A stretch of 64,000 bases of DNA from Primorskyibacter marinus (GTDB lineage: Bacteria; Pseudomonadota; Alphaproteobacteria; Rhodobacterales; Rhodobacteraceae): NCBI RefSeq assembly GCF_003313245.1, contig NZ_QJSD01000007.1:62001-126000 (forward strand). The letters are read 5' to 3'. The notes below the pieces were generated by a model. It was not told where the DNA came from and made no database searches. It saw nothing but the letters and a program-made list of their open reading frames with translations. Positions within the stretch are counted from its first letter, which is position 1. Every line of letters begins with the position of its first letter. This document shows positions 47,929-55,921 of this stretch, piece after piece. The position numbers and the translations under genes are program-made.

Positions 47929-48891
47929 ATGTCCTTCCGTATTCAGCCAACCCCTGCCGCCCGTCCGAACCGCTGCCAACTGTTTGGTCCCGGCTCGCGT
48001 CCTGCGATCTTCGAGAAGATGGCGGCAAGTGCAGCCGATGTCATCAACCTTGATCTTGAGGATTCCGTCGCGCCCACCGACAAGGATTCAGCCCGCGCCA
48101 ACATCATTCAGGCCATCGGTGACATTGACTGGGGCAACAAGACGCTGAGCGTGCGGATCAACGGGCTGGACACGCCCTACTGGTATCGCGACGTGGTGGA
48201 CCTGCTGGAACAGGCGGGCGAACGGATCGACATCATCATGATCCCCAAGGTCGGCTGTGCGGCCGATCTGTATGCCGTCGATGCGCTGGTGACAGCCGTG
48301 GAGCGCGCCAAGGGCCGCAGCAAGCCGCTGGGATTCGAGGTGATCATCGAAAGTGCGGCGGGCATCAGCCATGTCGAGGAGATCGCCTCTGCCACGCCGC
48401 GCCTGCAAGCGATGAGTCTGGGGGCGGCCGATTTTGCCGCCTCGATGGGCATGGCGACCACCGGCATCGGCGGCACGCAGGAAACCTATTACATGGCGCG
48501 CGAAGGCCAGAAATACTGGTCCGACCCCTGGCATTGGGCGCAGGCGGCCATCGTCGCGGCCTGCCGCACGCATGGCGTGTTGCCGGTCGATGGTCCGTTT
48601 GGTGATTTCTCTGACGATGAAGGGTTCCGCGCGCAGGCGCTGCGGTCCGCCACGCTGGGCATGGTCGGGAAATGGGCGATCCACCCCAAGCAGGTGGCGA
48701 TTGCCAACGAGGTTTTCACGCCCTCCGACACCGCCGTGGCCGAGGCACGCGAAATTCTGGGCGCGATGGAGCAAGCCAAGGCCAATGGCGAAGGGGCGAC
48801 CGTCTACAAGGGGCGTCTTGTTGACATCGCGTCGATCAAACAGGCCGAAGTGATTGTGAAACAATCGGAAATGATCGCGCAAAGCACCTAA
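47929..48891 (+). CDS. mcl1: L-malyl-CoA / beta-methylmalyl-CoA lyase
   Basis: Cleaves beta-methylmalyl-CoA to glyoxylate and propionyl-CoA, and L-malyl-CoA to glyoxylate and acetyl-CoA, in the ethylmalonyl-CoA pathway used for acetate growth. The ATG at 47929 (GAGG upstream) gives 320 residues, matching Rhodobacter Mcl1. The CitE-like TIM barrel has PGSRPAIFEKMAASAADVINLDLEDSVAP with the metal-site acidic residues, GFEVIIESAAGI and the C-terminal GKWAIHPKQVAIANEVF. It is a single gene, divergent from the D-glutamate operon. Confidence 0.95.
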   Translation: MSFRIQPTPAARPNRCQLFGPGSRPAIFEKMAASAADVINLDLEDSVAPTDKDSARANIIQAIGDIDWGNKTLSVRINGLDTPYWYRDVVDLLEQAGERIDIIMIPKVGCAADLYAVDALVTAVERAKGRSKPLGFEVIIESAAGISHVEEIASATPRLQAMSLGAADFAASMGMATTGIGGTQETYYMAREGQKYWSDPWHWAQAAIVAACRTHGVLPVDGPFGDFSDDEGFRAQALRSATLGMVGKWAIHPKQVAIANEVFTPSDTAVAEAREILGAMEQAKANGEGATVYKGRLVDIASIKQAEVIVKQSEMIAQST

Positions 48892-48967
48892 ATCCGGCAG
48901 CGTTTACAACCTCGTAACGGTTGCGCATGTATGACGCTTCCAGGTGTGTTTGTCCTGGAGGCCTGAC

Positions 48968-49505
48968 ATGTTGCAAGGGTACAATATTGTCGATTTTGCC
49001 GGCCCGATCGGGTTGTTGTGCGTCCTGATCGTTGGCGTGGGCGAAATCCGGCGCTGGCTGTCCAGCCCGCAGCAGGCACAATATGTACTGGGCGCGATCT
49101 TCGGTCTGGTCGCCGTGATCGAGATGGAGATGCCGATCAGCCCGTTCGAGGGCGTCATCATCGACCTGCGCATCGTCCCTGTCATCCTGGCGGGGGCTTT
49201 CCTGGGCTGGCGCGGACTTGCCGTCTGTCTGGTCATGGCAATCGCCACGCGCGTATATACCGGCGGCGTCGGTGCCAGTTCGGGTATTGCCGGCGCAGAA
49301 CGACGCGGAACGTTTCGATCTGCTGCAATCCGTCGAGTGCATCGAGTCTTCCCCGGCGATGTCTTGCGACGGGCCGCCGCCCTCATATGCCGCGAGCCAA
49401 GCGGACAAAGGCTCGCGCCAGAGTCGCGATTCGTTGTTTGCCAAGCTTGACGCGACGCTTGCCGTGTCCAGAACGGATACGGTCAGGCTGAACCACCGAA
49501 CATAA
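48968..49505 (+). pseudogene. Broken 5TM-receptor (5TMR_LYT-type) gene with frame change
   Basis: From the ATG at 48968 (GGAGG upstream) one frame encodes membrane helices matching the start of 5TM-5TMR_LYT sensor domains, ending DLRIVPVILAGAFLGWRGLAVCLVMAIATRVYTGGVGASSG-like (characteristic D-R and GG motifs). After about 49290 that frame loses GC-rich third positions. The next frame instead shows good codon use (AQNDAERFDLLQSVECIESS...RLNHRT) up to a TAA at 49503-49505. This points to a frameshift or deletion joining two coding pieces. The output domain (histidine kinase or GGDEF) expected after 5TMR_LYT is missing. If translated, the first frame gives a 160-residue truncated protein. Confidence 0.65.
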
Positions 49506-49506
49506 C

Positions 49507-49968
49507 CTAACTGCGTTCATCCTTGGGCGACCCCATCACGACGTAGGACGTGATCGCGGCCACCTGCGGCAATGTTCCCAGAACCTCGGTATGAAAATGT
49601 TTGTAAGCGGCAAGATCGGCGGCTTCGATCCGCAACAGATATTCCACGGAGCCGGTGATACTGTGGCACTCCCGGACTTCGGGGCTGCGCGAGATTGCGC
49701 GTTCGAACGCTTGTTGCGCGACCTTCGTATGCTGACCCAACCCCACTGTTACATAGGCGATGAACCCGGTGCCCATGGCGTCGGGGTTCAGCACCGCGCG
49801 ATAGCCAGAGATGACGCCCGCCCGTTCCAGCGCCGTGACCCTGCGCAAACAGGCTGACGGCGACAGCCCGGCCCGCGCGGACAGATCCAGGTTGCTGATA
49901 CGCCCATTTTCTGTCAGCGCACGCAATATTCTGTGGTCGATTTCGTCAAGACCCTTCATAAGTTGCAT
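49507..49968 (-). CDS. Lrp/AsnC family regulator, divergent to a LysE exporter
   Basis: The winged HTH (EIDHRILRALTENGRISNLDLSARAGLSPSACLRRVTALE) and RAM domain (ECHSITGSVEYLLRIEAADLAAYKHFH) are typical of Lrp. Three in-frame ATGs (49986, 49968, 49959) are possible; I chose 49968, for which GCGGA lies seven bases upstream, giving 153 residues. The divergent LysE-type exporter gene lies across a short gap with a 10-bp inverted repeat. The pairing suggests that this regulator senses an amino acid and controls its export. Confidence 0.9.
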   Translation of the reverse strand: MQLMKGLDEIDHRILRALTENGRISNLDLSARAGLSPSACLRRVTALERAGVISGYRAVLNPDAMGTGFIAYVTVGLGQHTKVAQQAFERAISRSPEVRECHSITGSVEYLLRIEAADLAAYKHFHTEVLGTLPQVAAITSYVVMGSPKDERS

Positions 49969-50001
49969 AAATAGTCCGCGCTTCATACAAAATGCAACTT
50001 A
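49959..50001. promoter_or_regulatory. Perfect 10-bp inverted repeat, candidate Lrp operator
   Basis: TAAGTTGCAT (49959-49968) and ATGCAACTTA (49992-50001) are perfect complements separated by 23 bp. Together they span most of the gap between the Lrp gene and the lysE-type gene. Arm centres are 33 bp apart, about three helical turns, so both arms face the same side. The left arm covers two candidate start codons of the regulator. Confidence 0.55.
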
Positions 50002-50032
50002 ATGACACGAAACCCGCGCAATAAGTGCACGC

Positions 50033-50626
50033 ATGACAGAAAACATCCTCATTGCGCTGGCGGGCTTTGCCCTTGTTTCGTCAATTACGCCGGGGCCGAA
50101 CAATCTGATGCTGATGGCGTCGGGGGCCAATTACGGCTTTCGGAACACCATTCCGCATATGCTGGGCGTGGGGATCGGATTCGTCGTGATGGTGGCACTG
50201 GTGGGCATCGGATTGGTCCGCGTGTTCGATGCCTGGCCGGTGGCGCATCACATTCTCACATGGGTCAGCGTGGCGTATTTGCTGTGGCTGGCATGGCGTA
50301 TCGCCCATTCCGCCGCCCCCGGATCTGCCGATGGAACCGGTCGCCCGATGCGTTTCATCGAGGCTGCGGCGTTTCAATGGGTCAACCCGAAGGCCTGGAC
50401 CATGGCACTGAACGCCGTCACGCTCTATGCGCCCGAAAGAAACCTGGCCTCTGTTCTTCTGGTCGCCGCGATTTTTGGCGCGATCAATCTGCCCAGTGTC
50501 TCAAGCTGGACCCTGATGGGGCAGCAGATGCGCCGCGTGCTGAGCAATCCGCGCAGGCTTCAGCTATTCAACTGGACCATGGCGCTGCTTTTGGTGGGCT
50601 CTCTCGTCCCTGTTTTGATGCAGTGA
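50033..50626 (+). CDS. LysE/RhtB family amino acid exporter
   Basis: The 197-residue inner-membrane protein has about six helices. The family motif SSITPGPNNLMLMASGANYGF lies at about 16-36 (G-P-N). FQWVNPKAWTMAL, a second family signature, is at about 114-126. Exports amino acids or homoserine-lactone-like compounds; the cargo is unknown. It is divergent from an Lrp-type regulator that may control it, as with many LysE/LrgX pairs. Confidence 0.92.
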   Translation: MTENILIALAGFALVSSITPGPNNLMLMASGANYGFRNTIPHMLGVGIGFVVMVALVGIGLVRVFDAWPVAHHILTWVSVAYLLWLAWRIAHSAAPGSADGTGRPMRFIEAAAFQWVNPKAWTMALNAVTLYAPERNLASVLLVAAIFGAINLPSVSSWTLMGQQMRRVLSNPRRLQLFNWTMALLLVGSLVPVLMQ

Positions 50627-50755
50627 TTCGCAGGATCCCGCCAGCAATGCCGAAGTCCAAACGCGGCCCGGTGCCAAAAATCTTGTTTTGTTGCATCTGC
50701 TCGATGGCCGCGCCATATAGCAGCAGGGACGCGAGACGGCAAAACGGAGCATGAC

Positions 50756-51718
50756 ATGACCCATTACCTCGATTTCGAGAAGCCTCTGGCCGAGATTGAA
50801 GGCAAGGCCGAAGAGCTGCGTGCCATGGCACGGACCAACGAGGAAATGGATATCGAGAAAGAGGCCGCGGCCCTGGATCGCAAAGCGGCCGACATGCTGA
50901 AAGATCTGTACAAGACGCTGACGCCGTGGCGGAAATGCCAGATCGCCCGGCACCCGGACCGACCCCATTGCAAGGATTATATCGAGGCGCTCTTTACCGA
51001 ATACACGCCGATGGCGGGTGACCGCAATTTTGCCGACGATCATGCGGTGATGGGCGGGTTGGCGCGTTTCAACGACAGGCCGGTGGTGGTGATCGGCCAT
51101 GAAAAGGGCAATGACACGCAATCGCGTATCGCCCACAATTTCGGCATGGCCCGCCCCGAGGGCTATCGCAAGGCGATCCGACTGATGGAGATGGCGGACA
51201 AGTTCAACCTGCCGGTGATCTCGCTGGTGGACACGCCCGGTGCCTATCCCGGCAGAGGTGCCGAAGAACGCGGCCAATCAGAGGCGATTGCCCGATCGAC
51301 GGAAAAATGTCTGCAAATTCGCGTGCCGCTGGTATCGGTCATCATCGGCGAGGGTGGTTCTGGCGGGGCGGTTGCCTTTGCCACGGCCGACCGTTTGGCG
51401 ATGCTGGAACATTCGGTCTATTCGGTGATCTCGCCCGAGGGCTGCGCCTCGATCCTGTGGAAAGACGCTGAAAAAATGCGCGAAGCAGCAGAGGCGCTGC
51501 GGCTGACGGCACAGGATCTTACCAAGCTTGGGGTTGCCGACCAGGTCATTCAGGAACCGCTTGGCGGGGCGCATCGCGACAGCGACGCGGCGGTGACAGC
51601 CGTGGGAGAAGCGATCGGGTCGCTTCTGTCGGATCTGGACAGCATTTCGCGCAAGGATCTGGTCAAGCAACGGCACAGCAAATACCTGAAGGTCGGATCG
51701 CGCGGGCTGGCCGCCTGA
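50756..51718 (+). CDS. accA: Acetyl-CoA carboxylase carboxyltransferase subunit alpha
   Basis: Transfers CO2 from carboxybiotin to acetyl-CoA with AccD, the first committed step of fatty acid synthesis. The 320 residues include an N-terminal helical segment, then [29 protein letters not shown]. The crotonase-like core has [25 protein letters not shown] and the oxyanion-hole region [18 protein letters not shown], with [15 protein letters not shown] near the end. ACGGAGC precedes the ATG. It is monocistronic here. Confidence 0.97.
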   Translation: MTHYLDFEKPLAEIEGKAEELRAMARTNEEMDIEKEAAALDRKAADMLKDLYKTLTPWRKCQIARHPDRPHCKDYIEALFTEYTPMAGDRNFADDHAVMGGLARFNDRPVVVIGHEKGNDTQSRIAHNFGMARPEGYRKAIRLMEMADKFNLPVISLVDTPGAYPGRGAEERGQSEAIARSTEKCLQIRVPLVSVIIGEGGSGGAVAFATADRLAMLEHSVYSVISPEGCASILWKDAEKMREAAEALRLTAQDLTKLGVADQVIQEPLGGAHRDSDAAVTAVGEAIGSLLSDLDSISRKDLVKQRHSKYLKVGSRGLAA

Positions 51719-51736
51719 GGCCCATGCTGGCGTAAC

Positions 51737-51777
51737 CTGACCGGGGCAGGCCGGCGAATCGACGCGCCCCGGATCAG
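51737..51777. terminator. Convergent hairpin between accA and the GntR gene
   Basis: CTGA-CCGGGGC (51737-51747) pairs with GCCCCGG (51766-51772) and, after a bulged A, TCAG (51774-51777). It lies between two convergent genes and overlaps the GntR stop codon. There is no T-run, so termination strength is uncertain. Confidence 0.45.
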
Positions 51778-52427
51778 CCCGCCAGCATCTTCAGCCCCTG
51801 CGTCACATCCGACCGCACGGCCAGCCGCAACCCCGGTTCGTCCCCGGCCTTGAGCGCGGCGATGATAAGTCGGTGGAAATGCGGCGGCTCGGTCCGGTTC
51901 AATCGCCCGTAAAGCGCCCGCATCGTCGGCCCCAGTTGCAGCCAGACGGTTTCCGCCATGGCCAGCATCGCCGGGGCCTGAGCGCGCAGGTAGAGCGTGC
52001 GGTGAAATTCCAGATTTGTGCGAATATAGCCGACTGCGTTGCGTTCCTCGACCATATCGCCGACGCTTGTGTTGATCGCCTGCAAACGGTCAATCAGCGC
52101 CATATGCGCGCGCGGCATGGCGCGGCTGGCAAGTTCTACCTCGATCAGGGCGCGCAGGACCGCCAGTTCCTCGATCCGTTCGTTTGACAGTTCCGGCGTG
52201 GACACCCGCCCGGACGAGGACAGCGACAGCGCGCCCTCCGCAACCAACCGGCGGACGGCTTCGCGCGCCGGTGTCATCGACACGCCAAATTCCCGGCCGA
52301 TGCCGCGCAAGGTCAGGGCAGCGCCGGGTGCCACCTCTCCGACCATGATGCGGGCGCGCAAGCGGCGATAGACGCGGTCATGGGCGGCGGCGGGAATCGG
52401 CTCTGTCTGGCGGGGGGCGGTCAACAT
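51774..52427 (-). CDS. GntR family (FCD domain) transcriptional regulator
   Basis: The ATG at 52427 gives 217 residues. The winged HTH has VYRRLRARIMVGEVAPGAALTLRGIGREFGVSMTPAREAVRRLVAEGAL (about 19-67). The FCD effector domain follows (ELAVLRALIEVELA; NLEFHRTLYLRAQAPAML; HFHRLIIAAL), with the His/Asp metal-ligand pattern. FCD regulators respond to organic acids. A perfect palindrome TTGTGATCACAA lies 8 bp before the start, suggesting autoregulation. The frame to 52535 lies inside the upstream gene and is not favoured. Confidence 0.9.
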   Translation of the reverse strand: MLTAPRQTEPIPAAAHDRVYRRLRARIMVGEVAPGAALTLRGIGREFGVSMTPAREAVRRLVAEGALSLSSSGRVSTPELSNERIEELAVLRALIEVELASRAMPRAHMALIDRLQAINTSVGDMVEERNAVGYIRTNLEFHRTLYLRAQAPAMLAMAETVWLQLGPTMRALYGRLNRTEPPHFHRLIIAALKAGDEPGLRLAVRSDVTQGLKMLAG

Positions 52428-52434
52428 GCGGAAA

Positions 52435-52446
52435 TTGTGATCACAA
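52435..52446. promoter_or_regulatory. Palindromic operator candidate for the GntR regulator
   Basis: TTGTGATCACAA is a perfect 12-bp palindrome immediately upstream of the GntR start codon. FCD-type GntR operators are commonly short palindromes of this build (TTGT-N4-ACAA), so an autoregulatory site is likely. Confidence 0.55.
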
Positions 52447-52458
52447 CCGGCAAAAACG

Positions 52459-53151
52459 TCAATCGCCAAATCGGTAGCGATGCAATTCAGCCCCCTGATC
52501 GCGCAGCCAGTTCCGCGCCGGCTTCCAGTCGCCATAAAGCTGCGTGACCAGATCCCAGAAGGCCCGAGAGTGGTTCATCTCGGCCAGATGTGCGACCTCA
52601 TGCGCCGCGACGTAATCCAGCACTTCTGGCGGTGCCATGATCAGCCGCCACGAATACATCAGCCCGGCGTCATGCGTACACGACCCCCAGCGCGACCGCG
52701 TGTCGCGCAGGGTGATCCGCGCGTAGGCACGCCCCAGCCGGGCGGCATGGCGGTCCGAGGCTTCGGTCAGCCGGTCGCGTGCCAGCACCTTCAGAAAAGC
52801 CGACAGCCGGACGCCGAAACGCGCCTCATCGCCGGGCACCAGAATCGCCTCGCCGTCGATGCGCACGCGCCGCCCCTGCCCTTCGCCAATGCACAGCATC
52901 CGCCCCTCGACCGGCAGCCATGCACCGCTGCGCAAGGTCACAGTGGTGGGTTGCGCTGACAGATGGCCCCGCAGCCAGGCCTCTTTCTCGCGGGCGAAAG
53001 CATGCGCCTCTTTCACTGCCACATGCCTGGGCAATGTCATCGTCACGCGCCCGTCCAGCCGCGACAGGCGCAGGCTGATCCGTCGCGCCCTGACAGAGCG
53101 CCTGAGGACCACGTCGATAGGTGGGTTGCCAGGCAGGGTGAACTCGCCCAT
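52459..53151 (-). CDS. YgjP-type zinc metallopeptidase (M48-like, DUF45)
   Basis: The 230-residue cytosolic protein has the DUF45 signature: the TLRDTRSRWGSCTHDAGLMYSWRLIMAPPE block (SRWGSC), then H184-E185-x-x-H188 (AAHEVAHLAEMNHSRAFW) with a third zinc ligand probably at His194. It is of the type found alone or associated with restriction-modification loci; here no such genes are near. Substrate unknown. It lies 31 bp upstream of the GntR gene in the same direction. Confidence 0.9.
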   Translation of the reverse strand: MGEFTLPGNPPIDVVLRRSVRARRISLRLSRLDGRVTMTLPRHVAVKEAHAFAREKEAWLRGHLSAQPTTVTLRSGAWLPVEGRMLCIGEGQGRRVRIDGEAILVPGDEARFGVRLSAFLKVLARDRLTEASDRHAARLGRAYARITLRDTRSRWGSCTHDAGLMYSWRLIMAPPEVLDYVAAHEVAHLAEMNHSRAFWDLVTQLYGDWKPARNWLRDQGAELHRYRFGD

Positions 53152-53259
53152 ACGTCTTCCTCGCTCGGGACCGCGTCAAAGCCTTTGACACGCCGTTGGT
53201 GTTATGGCAGGTGGCCCGGATCGTCTTCAAGACCACATGATATATGAGAGGGAATGCCC

Positions 53260-53583
53260 ATGCCCAAAGAAGAATGGGGCGTCAAGCGTGTTTGCCCGAC
53301 CACAGGCAAACGATTCTACGACATGAACCGCAATCCGATTGTCAGCCCCTATACGGGCGAAGAAGTCGAATTGGACAGCACCAAAAGCCGCATGATCGCG
53401 GCTGACGCCGAAGATGCATCCACAACCAAGGCGAAAGCCAAGGAGAAGGAAAGCAAAGACGCCCTGGACGATGACGAAGATGTCGATCTCGACCTGGGTG
53501 ACGACGTGCTGGATGACGACGACGATGATAACGTCTCGTTGGACGACATCGCCGACGTGGCCAAGGACGACGACGATTCCTGA
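53260..53583 (+). CDS. TIGR02300 family acidic protein (FYDLN motif)
   Basis: The 107-residue protein begins MPKEEWGVKRVCPTTGKRFYDMNRNPIVSPYTG, the strongly conserved TIGR02300 head; here FYDLN reads FYDMN. It is followed by an extremely Asp-rich tail (about 70-107). The second ATG (53260) has the AGAGGGA at proper spacing and is preferred over 53254. Family function unknown; the head resembles a small zinc-less ribbon. It is divergent from the YgjP gene. Confidence 0.85.
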   Translation: MPKEEWGVKRVCPTTGKRFYDMNRNPIVSPYTGEEVELDSTKSRMIAADAEDASTTKAKAKEKESKDALDDDEDVDLDLGDDVLDDDDDDNVSLDDIADVAKDDDDS

Positions 53584-53680
53584 TTTGAAATGAATTCGCG
53601 AAGGGCTGGATTTTGCTCTTGATCCCGCCCTTCGCATCGCATACATCGCAGCCCACAGCGTCGGTTGTGATGCTGCGAAT

Positions 53681-53756
53681 GGGGCCTTAGCTCAGCTGGG
53701 AGAGCGCCTGCATGGCATGCAGGAGGTCAGCGGTTCGATCCCGCTAGGCTCCACCA
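53681..53756 (+). tRNA. tRNA-Ala(GGC)
   Basis: A 76-base cloverleaf with encoded CCA. Acceptor GGGGCCT pairs with AGGCTCC, including the alanine-identity G3-U70 pair. D arm GCTC/GAGC, anticodon stem CCTGC/GCAGG around loop ATGGCAT with anticodon GGC, and T arm AGCGG-TTCGATC-CCGCT. The GGC anticodon reads GCC and GCU, heavily used in this GC-rich genome. Confidence 0.97.
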
Positions 53757-54180
53757 TACCGCATTTTTGGCGGTATCCCCTTAACATATTGAACATTAAG
53801 GCCGTTCTGGCGGCCGACGCCCTGGTTTCCAGCAGGAGAAACTGTGCTTCACAAAGACCATGCAACGCATGGTTCCGAACGGGGCAAGAGAGCCACTTTG
53901 CCGTATGTCCCAAGGAGTCGCGCGAAACCACAGAGCGGGTTCCAACGCGTCCTCGATGGAGGTGGCAAACACACGCGCAGCCTCCGGCGATCTTCGGTGA
54001 GGCGCATGTCATGTTGTTGCTGTTTGACACGCGTTTCATTGGCCGCAGCAACACTTGAAGTTTCGCAATCGCGGCGGCGGTCGGTTCACTGCGGCGGCGT
54101 CGTTCATGCAGTTCCGTGCAGTCGGGTCGCAAGCGCGCTCGGCGGGATCAAGCACGCCCCTGCGCCATTCACCCGTTTGG

Positions 54181-54217
54181 CCCTGTCCCACGGGTGGCGA
54201 TGTCCCACCGGACAGGG
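54181..54217. other. Strong unexplained hairpin
   Basis: CCCTGTCC (54181-54188) pairs with GGACAGGG (54210-54217) and GGTGG (54193-54197) with CCACC (54205-54209). This gives a 13-bp stem with a 4-base bulge on one side and a 7-base loop. There is no flanking T-run on either strand and no adjacent gene end, so it is not an ordinary terminator. Confidence 0.5.
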
Positions 54218-54422
54218 TGAGAGAACAAGGCGGGAACAACTCGAAACCGGCGATTACGACATCCCGCAACTGCCGCATTGATAAAGGTCATGGCGTTCCG
54301 GGGGGCTCAGGCCGCAAAAACGCGCTATTCTTTGCGAAACTTGATGACAGATATACTGTACAAACCGCCACATGGTTGCTATTTACCGCCTCAATTAACA
54401 TCTTTGCGGTCCATATTCAGAG

Positions 54423-54438
54423 AGGTGGTGTCAACCAC
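54423..54438 (+). promoter_or_regulatory. rpsU copy 2 leader hairpin sequestering the Shine-Dalgarno
   Basis: The Shine-Dalgarno AGGTGGT overlaps the stem GTGGT (54425-54429), loop GTCA, ACCAC (54434-54438), ending at the base before the ATG at 54439. The stem is identical to that before rpsU copy 1 (28586-28599), while the loops differ. Confidence 0.6.
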
Positions 54439-54639
54439 ATGCAGGTCAGTGTTCGCGACAACAATGTCGATCAAGCCCTTCGGGTTCTTAAGAAAAAGCT
54501 TCAGAAAGAGGGTGTTTTCCGTGAAATGAAGCTTAAGCAGCATTTCGAAAAACCTTCCGAGAAGAACGCTCGTCAAAAAGCTGAAGCGATTCGTCGTGCC
54601 CGCAAGCTCGCGCGCAAGAAATTGGAGCGCGAGGGATAA
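54439..54639 (+). CDS. rpsU: 30S ribosomal protein bS21, copy 2
   Basis: The 66-residue protein [20 protein letters not shown]... is bS21. It differs from copy 1 mainly at residue 16, in the [10 protein letters not shown] segment and at the shorter C-terminus (KKLEREG). Its codons contain more AAA, CTT and CGT than neighbouring genes, a pattern often seen in highly expressed ribosomal genes. A terminator follows within 60 bp, so it is monocistronic. The first 15 residues are identical in the two copies. Confidence 0.96.
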   Translation: MQVSVRDNNVDQALRVLKKKLQKEGVFREMKLKQHFEKPSEKNARQKAEAIRRARKLARKKLEREG

Positions 54640-54669
54640 GTTTTATCCCTTGATGCTGAACGAATGAAG

Positions 54670-54699
54670 CTCCCGTCGCCTTCTGGCCGCGGGAGTTTT
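54670..54699 (+). terminator. Intrinsic terminator of rpsU copy 2
   Basis: CTCCCG (54670-54675) pairs with CGGGAG (54690-54695), with further GGC/GCC-type pairs possible inside, followed by TTTTGCTTTT. Confidence 0.8.
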
Positions 54700-54896
54700 G
54701 CTTTTGAACGGACCGTTATGCGAGGCTGGCCGCGACACGTCGCCCAAGCCGGATGATACCCCGCCCTTGCCCAGGTTGTTATCGCGGGAAACGCAATGCC
54801 GACGTGCGGCCTTGTTGACCGGCGGCATTTGGCCGCCAGACATGTGCCGCGATCACGGGATCCGCTCTTTGAGCGGTCCCGGACACGCGGGCCGCT

Positions 54897-55742
54897 TTAT
54901 TTCGAAGATGATGCGCCGCGGCCAAGTCGGAGTGGCATGTGGCGGTTCACATCCTTGTAGAGCAGATAGCGGAACGGTCCGGGGCCACCAGCGTAGCAGG
55001 CTTGCGGGCAGAAGGCGCGCAGCCACATATAATCGCCGGCCTCGACCTCCACCCAGTCTTGATTCAGCTTATAGACAGCTTTGCCTTCCAGGACATAAAG
55101 ACCGTGTTCCATCACATGGGTCTCAAGGAACGGGATCACAGCACCGGGTTGGAGCGTCACGATGGTGACATGCATATCATGGCGCAGGTCGGCCGGATCG
55201 ACAAACCGCGTTGTCGCCCATTTGCCGTCTGTGTCCGGCATCACGGTCGGGGCGATATCCTGCTCGTTGGCGATAACGACGTCGGGGGCATCCAGCCCTT
55301 CGACCGGCTCGTAGGCTTTGCGAACCCAGTGAAACCGCAGCATTTCAGTGCCGGTGTTGTGCAACGTCCAGTCTTTCGCAGGCGGCAGGTAGGCATAGCC
55401 CCCCTCGGCCAGAGTATGGGTTGCGCCGTCCACTGTCAGCGTCGCGGACCCTTCGACCACGAACAAGACGGCTTCGGCTTCGGGGTCGGTCTCGGCGCGA
55501 TCTGAACCGCCCCCCGGCGAGACCTCCATGATGTATTGCGAGAACGTCTCGGCAAAGCCGCTTAGCGGTCTTGCGATCACCCAAAGCCGGGTCTTGTCCC
55601 AGAACGGCAGAAAACTGGTGGTGATGTCCCGCATCGTGCCCTTGGGGATGACCGCATAGGCATCGGTGAACATCGCACGGTCGGTCAGCAGTTGTTGCTG
55701 AGAGGGGTGCCCCCCGGTCGGAGCGAAATATTTTGCGGTCAT
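54897..55742 (-). CDS. allE: Bicupin, (S)-ureidoglycine aminohydrolase-like
   Basis: AllE converts (S)-ureidoglycine to (S)-ureidoglycolate and ammonia in purine (allantoin) breakdown. The ATG at 55742 gives 281 residues; the frame is open to 55814 without family similarity. It starts TAKYFAPTGGHPSQQQLLTDRAMFTDAYAVIPKG. Two cupin halves are visible (FSQYIMEVSPGGGS...VLFVVEGSATLTVDG; MHVTIVTLQPGAVIPFLETHVMEHGLYVLEGKAVY). The metal ligands are in the second half, ETHVMEHG. No other allantoin genes are in the window. Confidence 0.85.
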   Translation of the reverse strand: MTAKYFAPTGGHPSQQQLLTDRAMFTDAYAVIPKGTMRDITTSFLPFWDKTRLWVIARPLSGFAETFSQYIMEVSPGGGSDRAETDPEAEAVLFVVEGSATLTVDGATHTLAEGGYAYLPPAKDWTLHNTGTEMLRFHWVRKAYEPVEGLDAPDVVIANEQDIAPTVMPDTDGKWATTRFVDPADLRHDMHVTIVTLQPGAVIPFLETHVMEHGLYVLEGKAVYKLNQDWVEVEAGDYMWLRAFCPQACYAGGPGPFRYLLYKDVNRHMPLRLGRGASSSK

Positions 55743-55921
55743 CGGCGTCCTCGATCCTGTGAGTTTGCGGTCAGTATGGACGCGCAGGCCCAAGACAACC
55801 ATTGCCATTTGCAAGACAAGAGTTTCAGGGGATTTTTGATAGTGCTAACAATCTTCGCCGAAAGGCCGAAGAAATGCCGCGGCGTTTCCGTCAGGTGACA
55901 CGCCTTGGGTGTCGTGGGATT

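Larger units (their letters stand above)
53757..54438. other. 682-bp non-coding region between tRNA-Ala and rpsU copy 2
   Basis: No reading frame here has convincing codon use or family similarity; the ORFs reading through the tRNA are well-known artefacts. It holds several small inverted repeats: ATACCGC/GCGGTAT right after the tRNA (53756-53776), CCTTAA/TTAAGG (53779-53801), ACAG-ATATA-CTGT (54347-54359, with a TATACT -10-like core) and a strong hairpin at 54181-54217 listed separately. The last 80 bp are AT-rich and probably hold the rpsU promoter. It could be a decayed insert next to a tRNA or the home of a small RNA. Confidence 0.5.

Noticed and set aside
53779-53801. CCTTAA...TTAAGG inverted repeat as a CtrA site
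   Set aside because: CtrA needs TTAA-N7-TTAA; the spacing here is 11.
53692-54132. 146-codon minus-strand ORF ending MVEPSGIEPLTSCMPCRRSPS
   Set aside because: Its end is the reverse complement of tRNA-Ala; this peptide is a familiar artefact in protein databases. The plus-strand ORF starting MQEVSGSIPLGST within the tRNA is the same kind of artefact.
53844-54281. 145-codon plus-strand ORF in the gene-free region before rpsU copy 2
   Set aside because: Low-complexity Arg/Ser/Cys-rich translation, no codon-position bias, no ribosome-binding site and no family resemblance.
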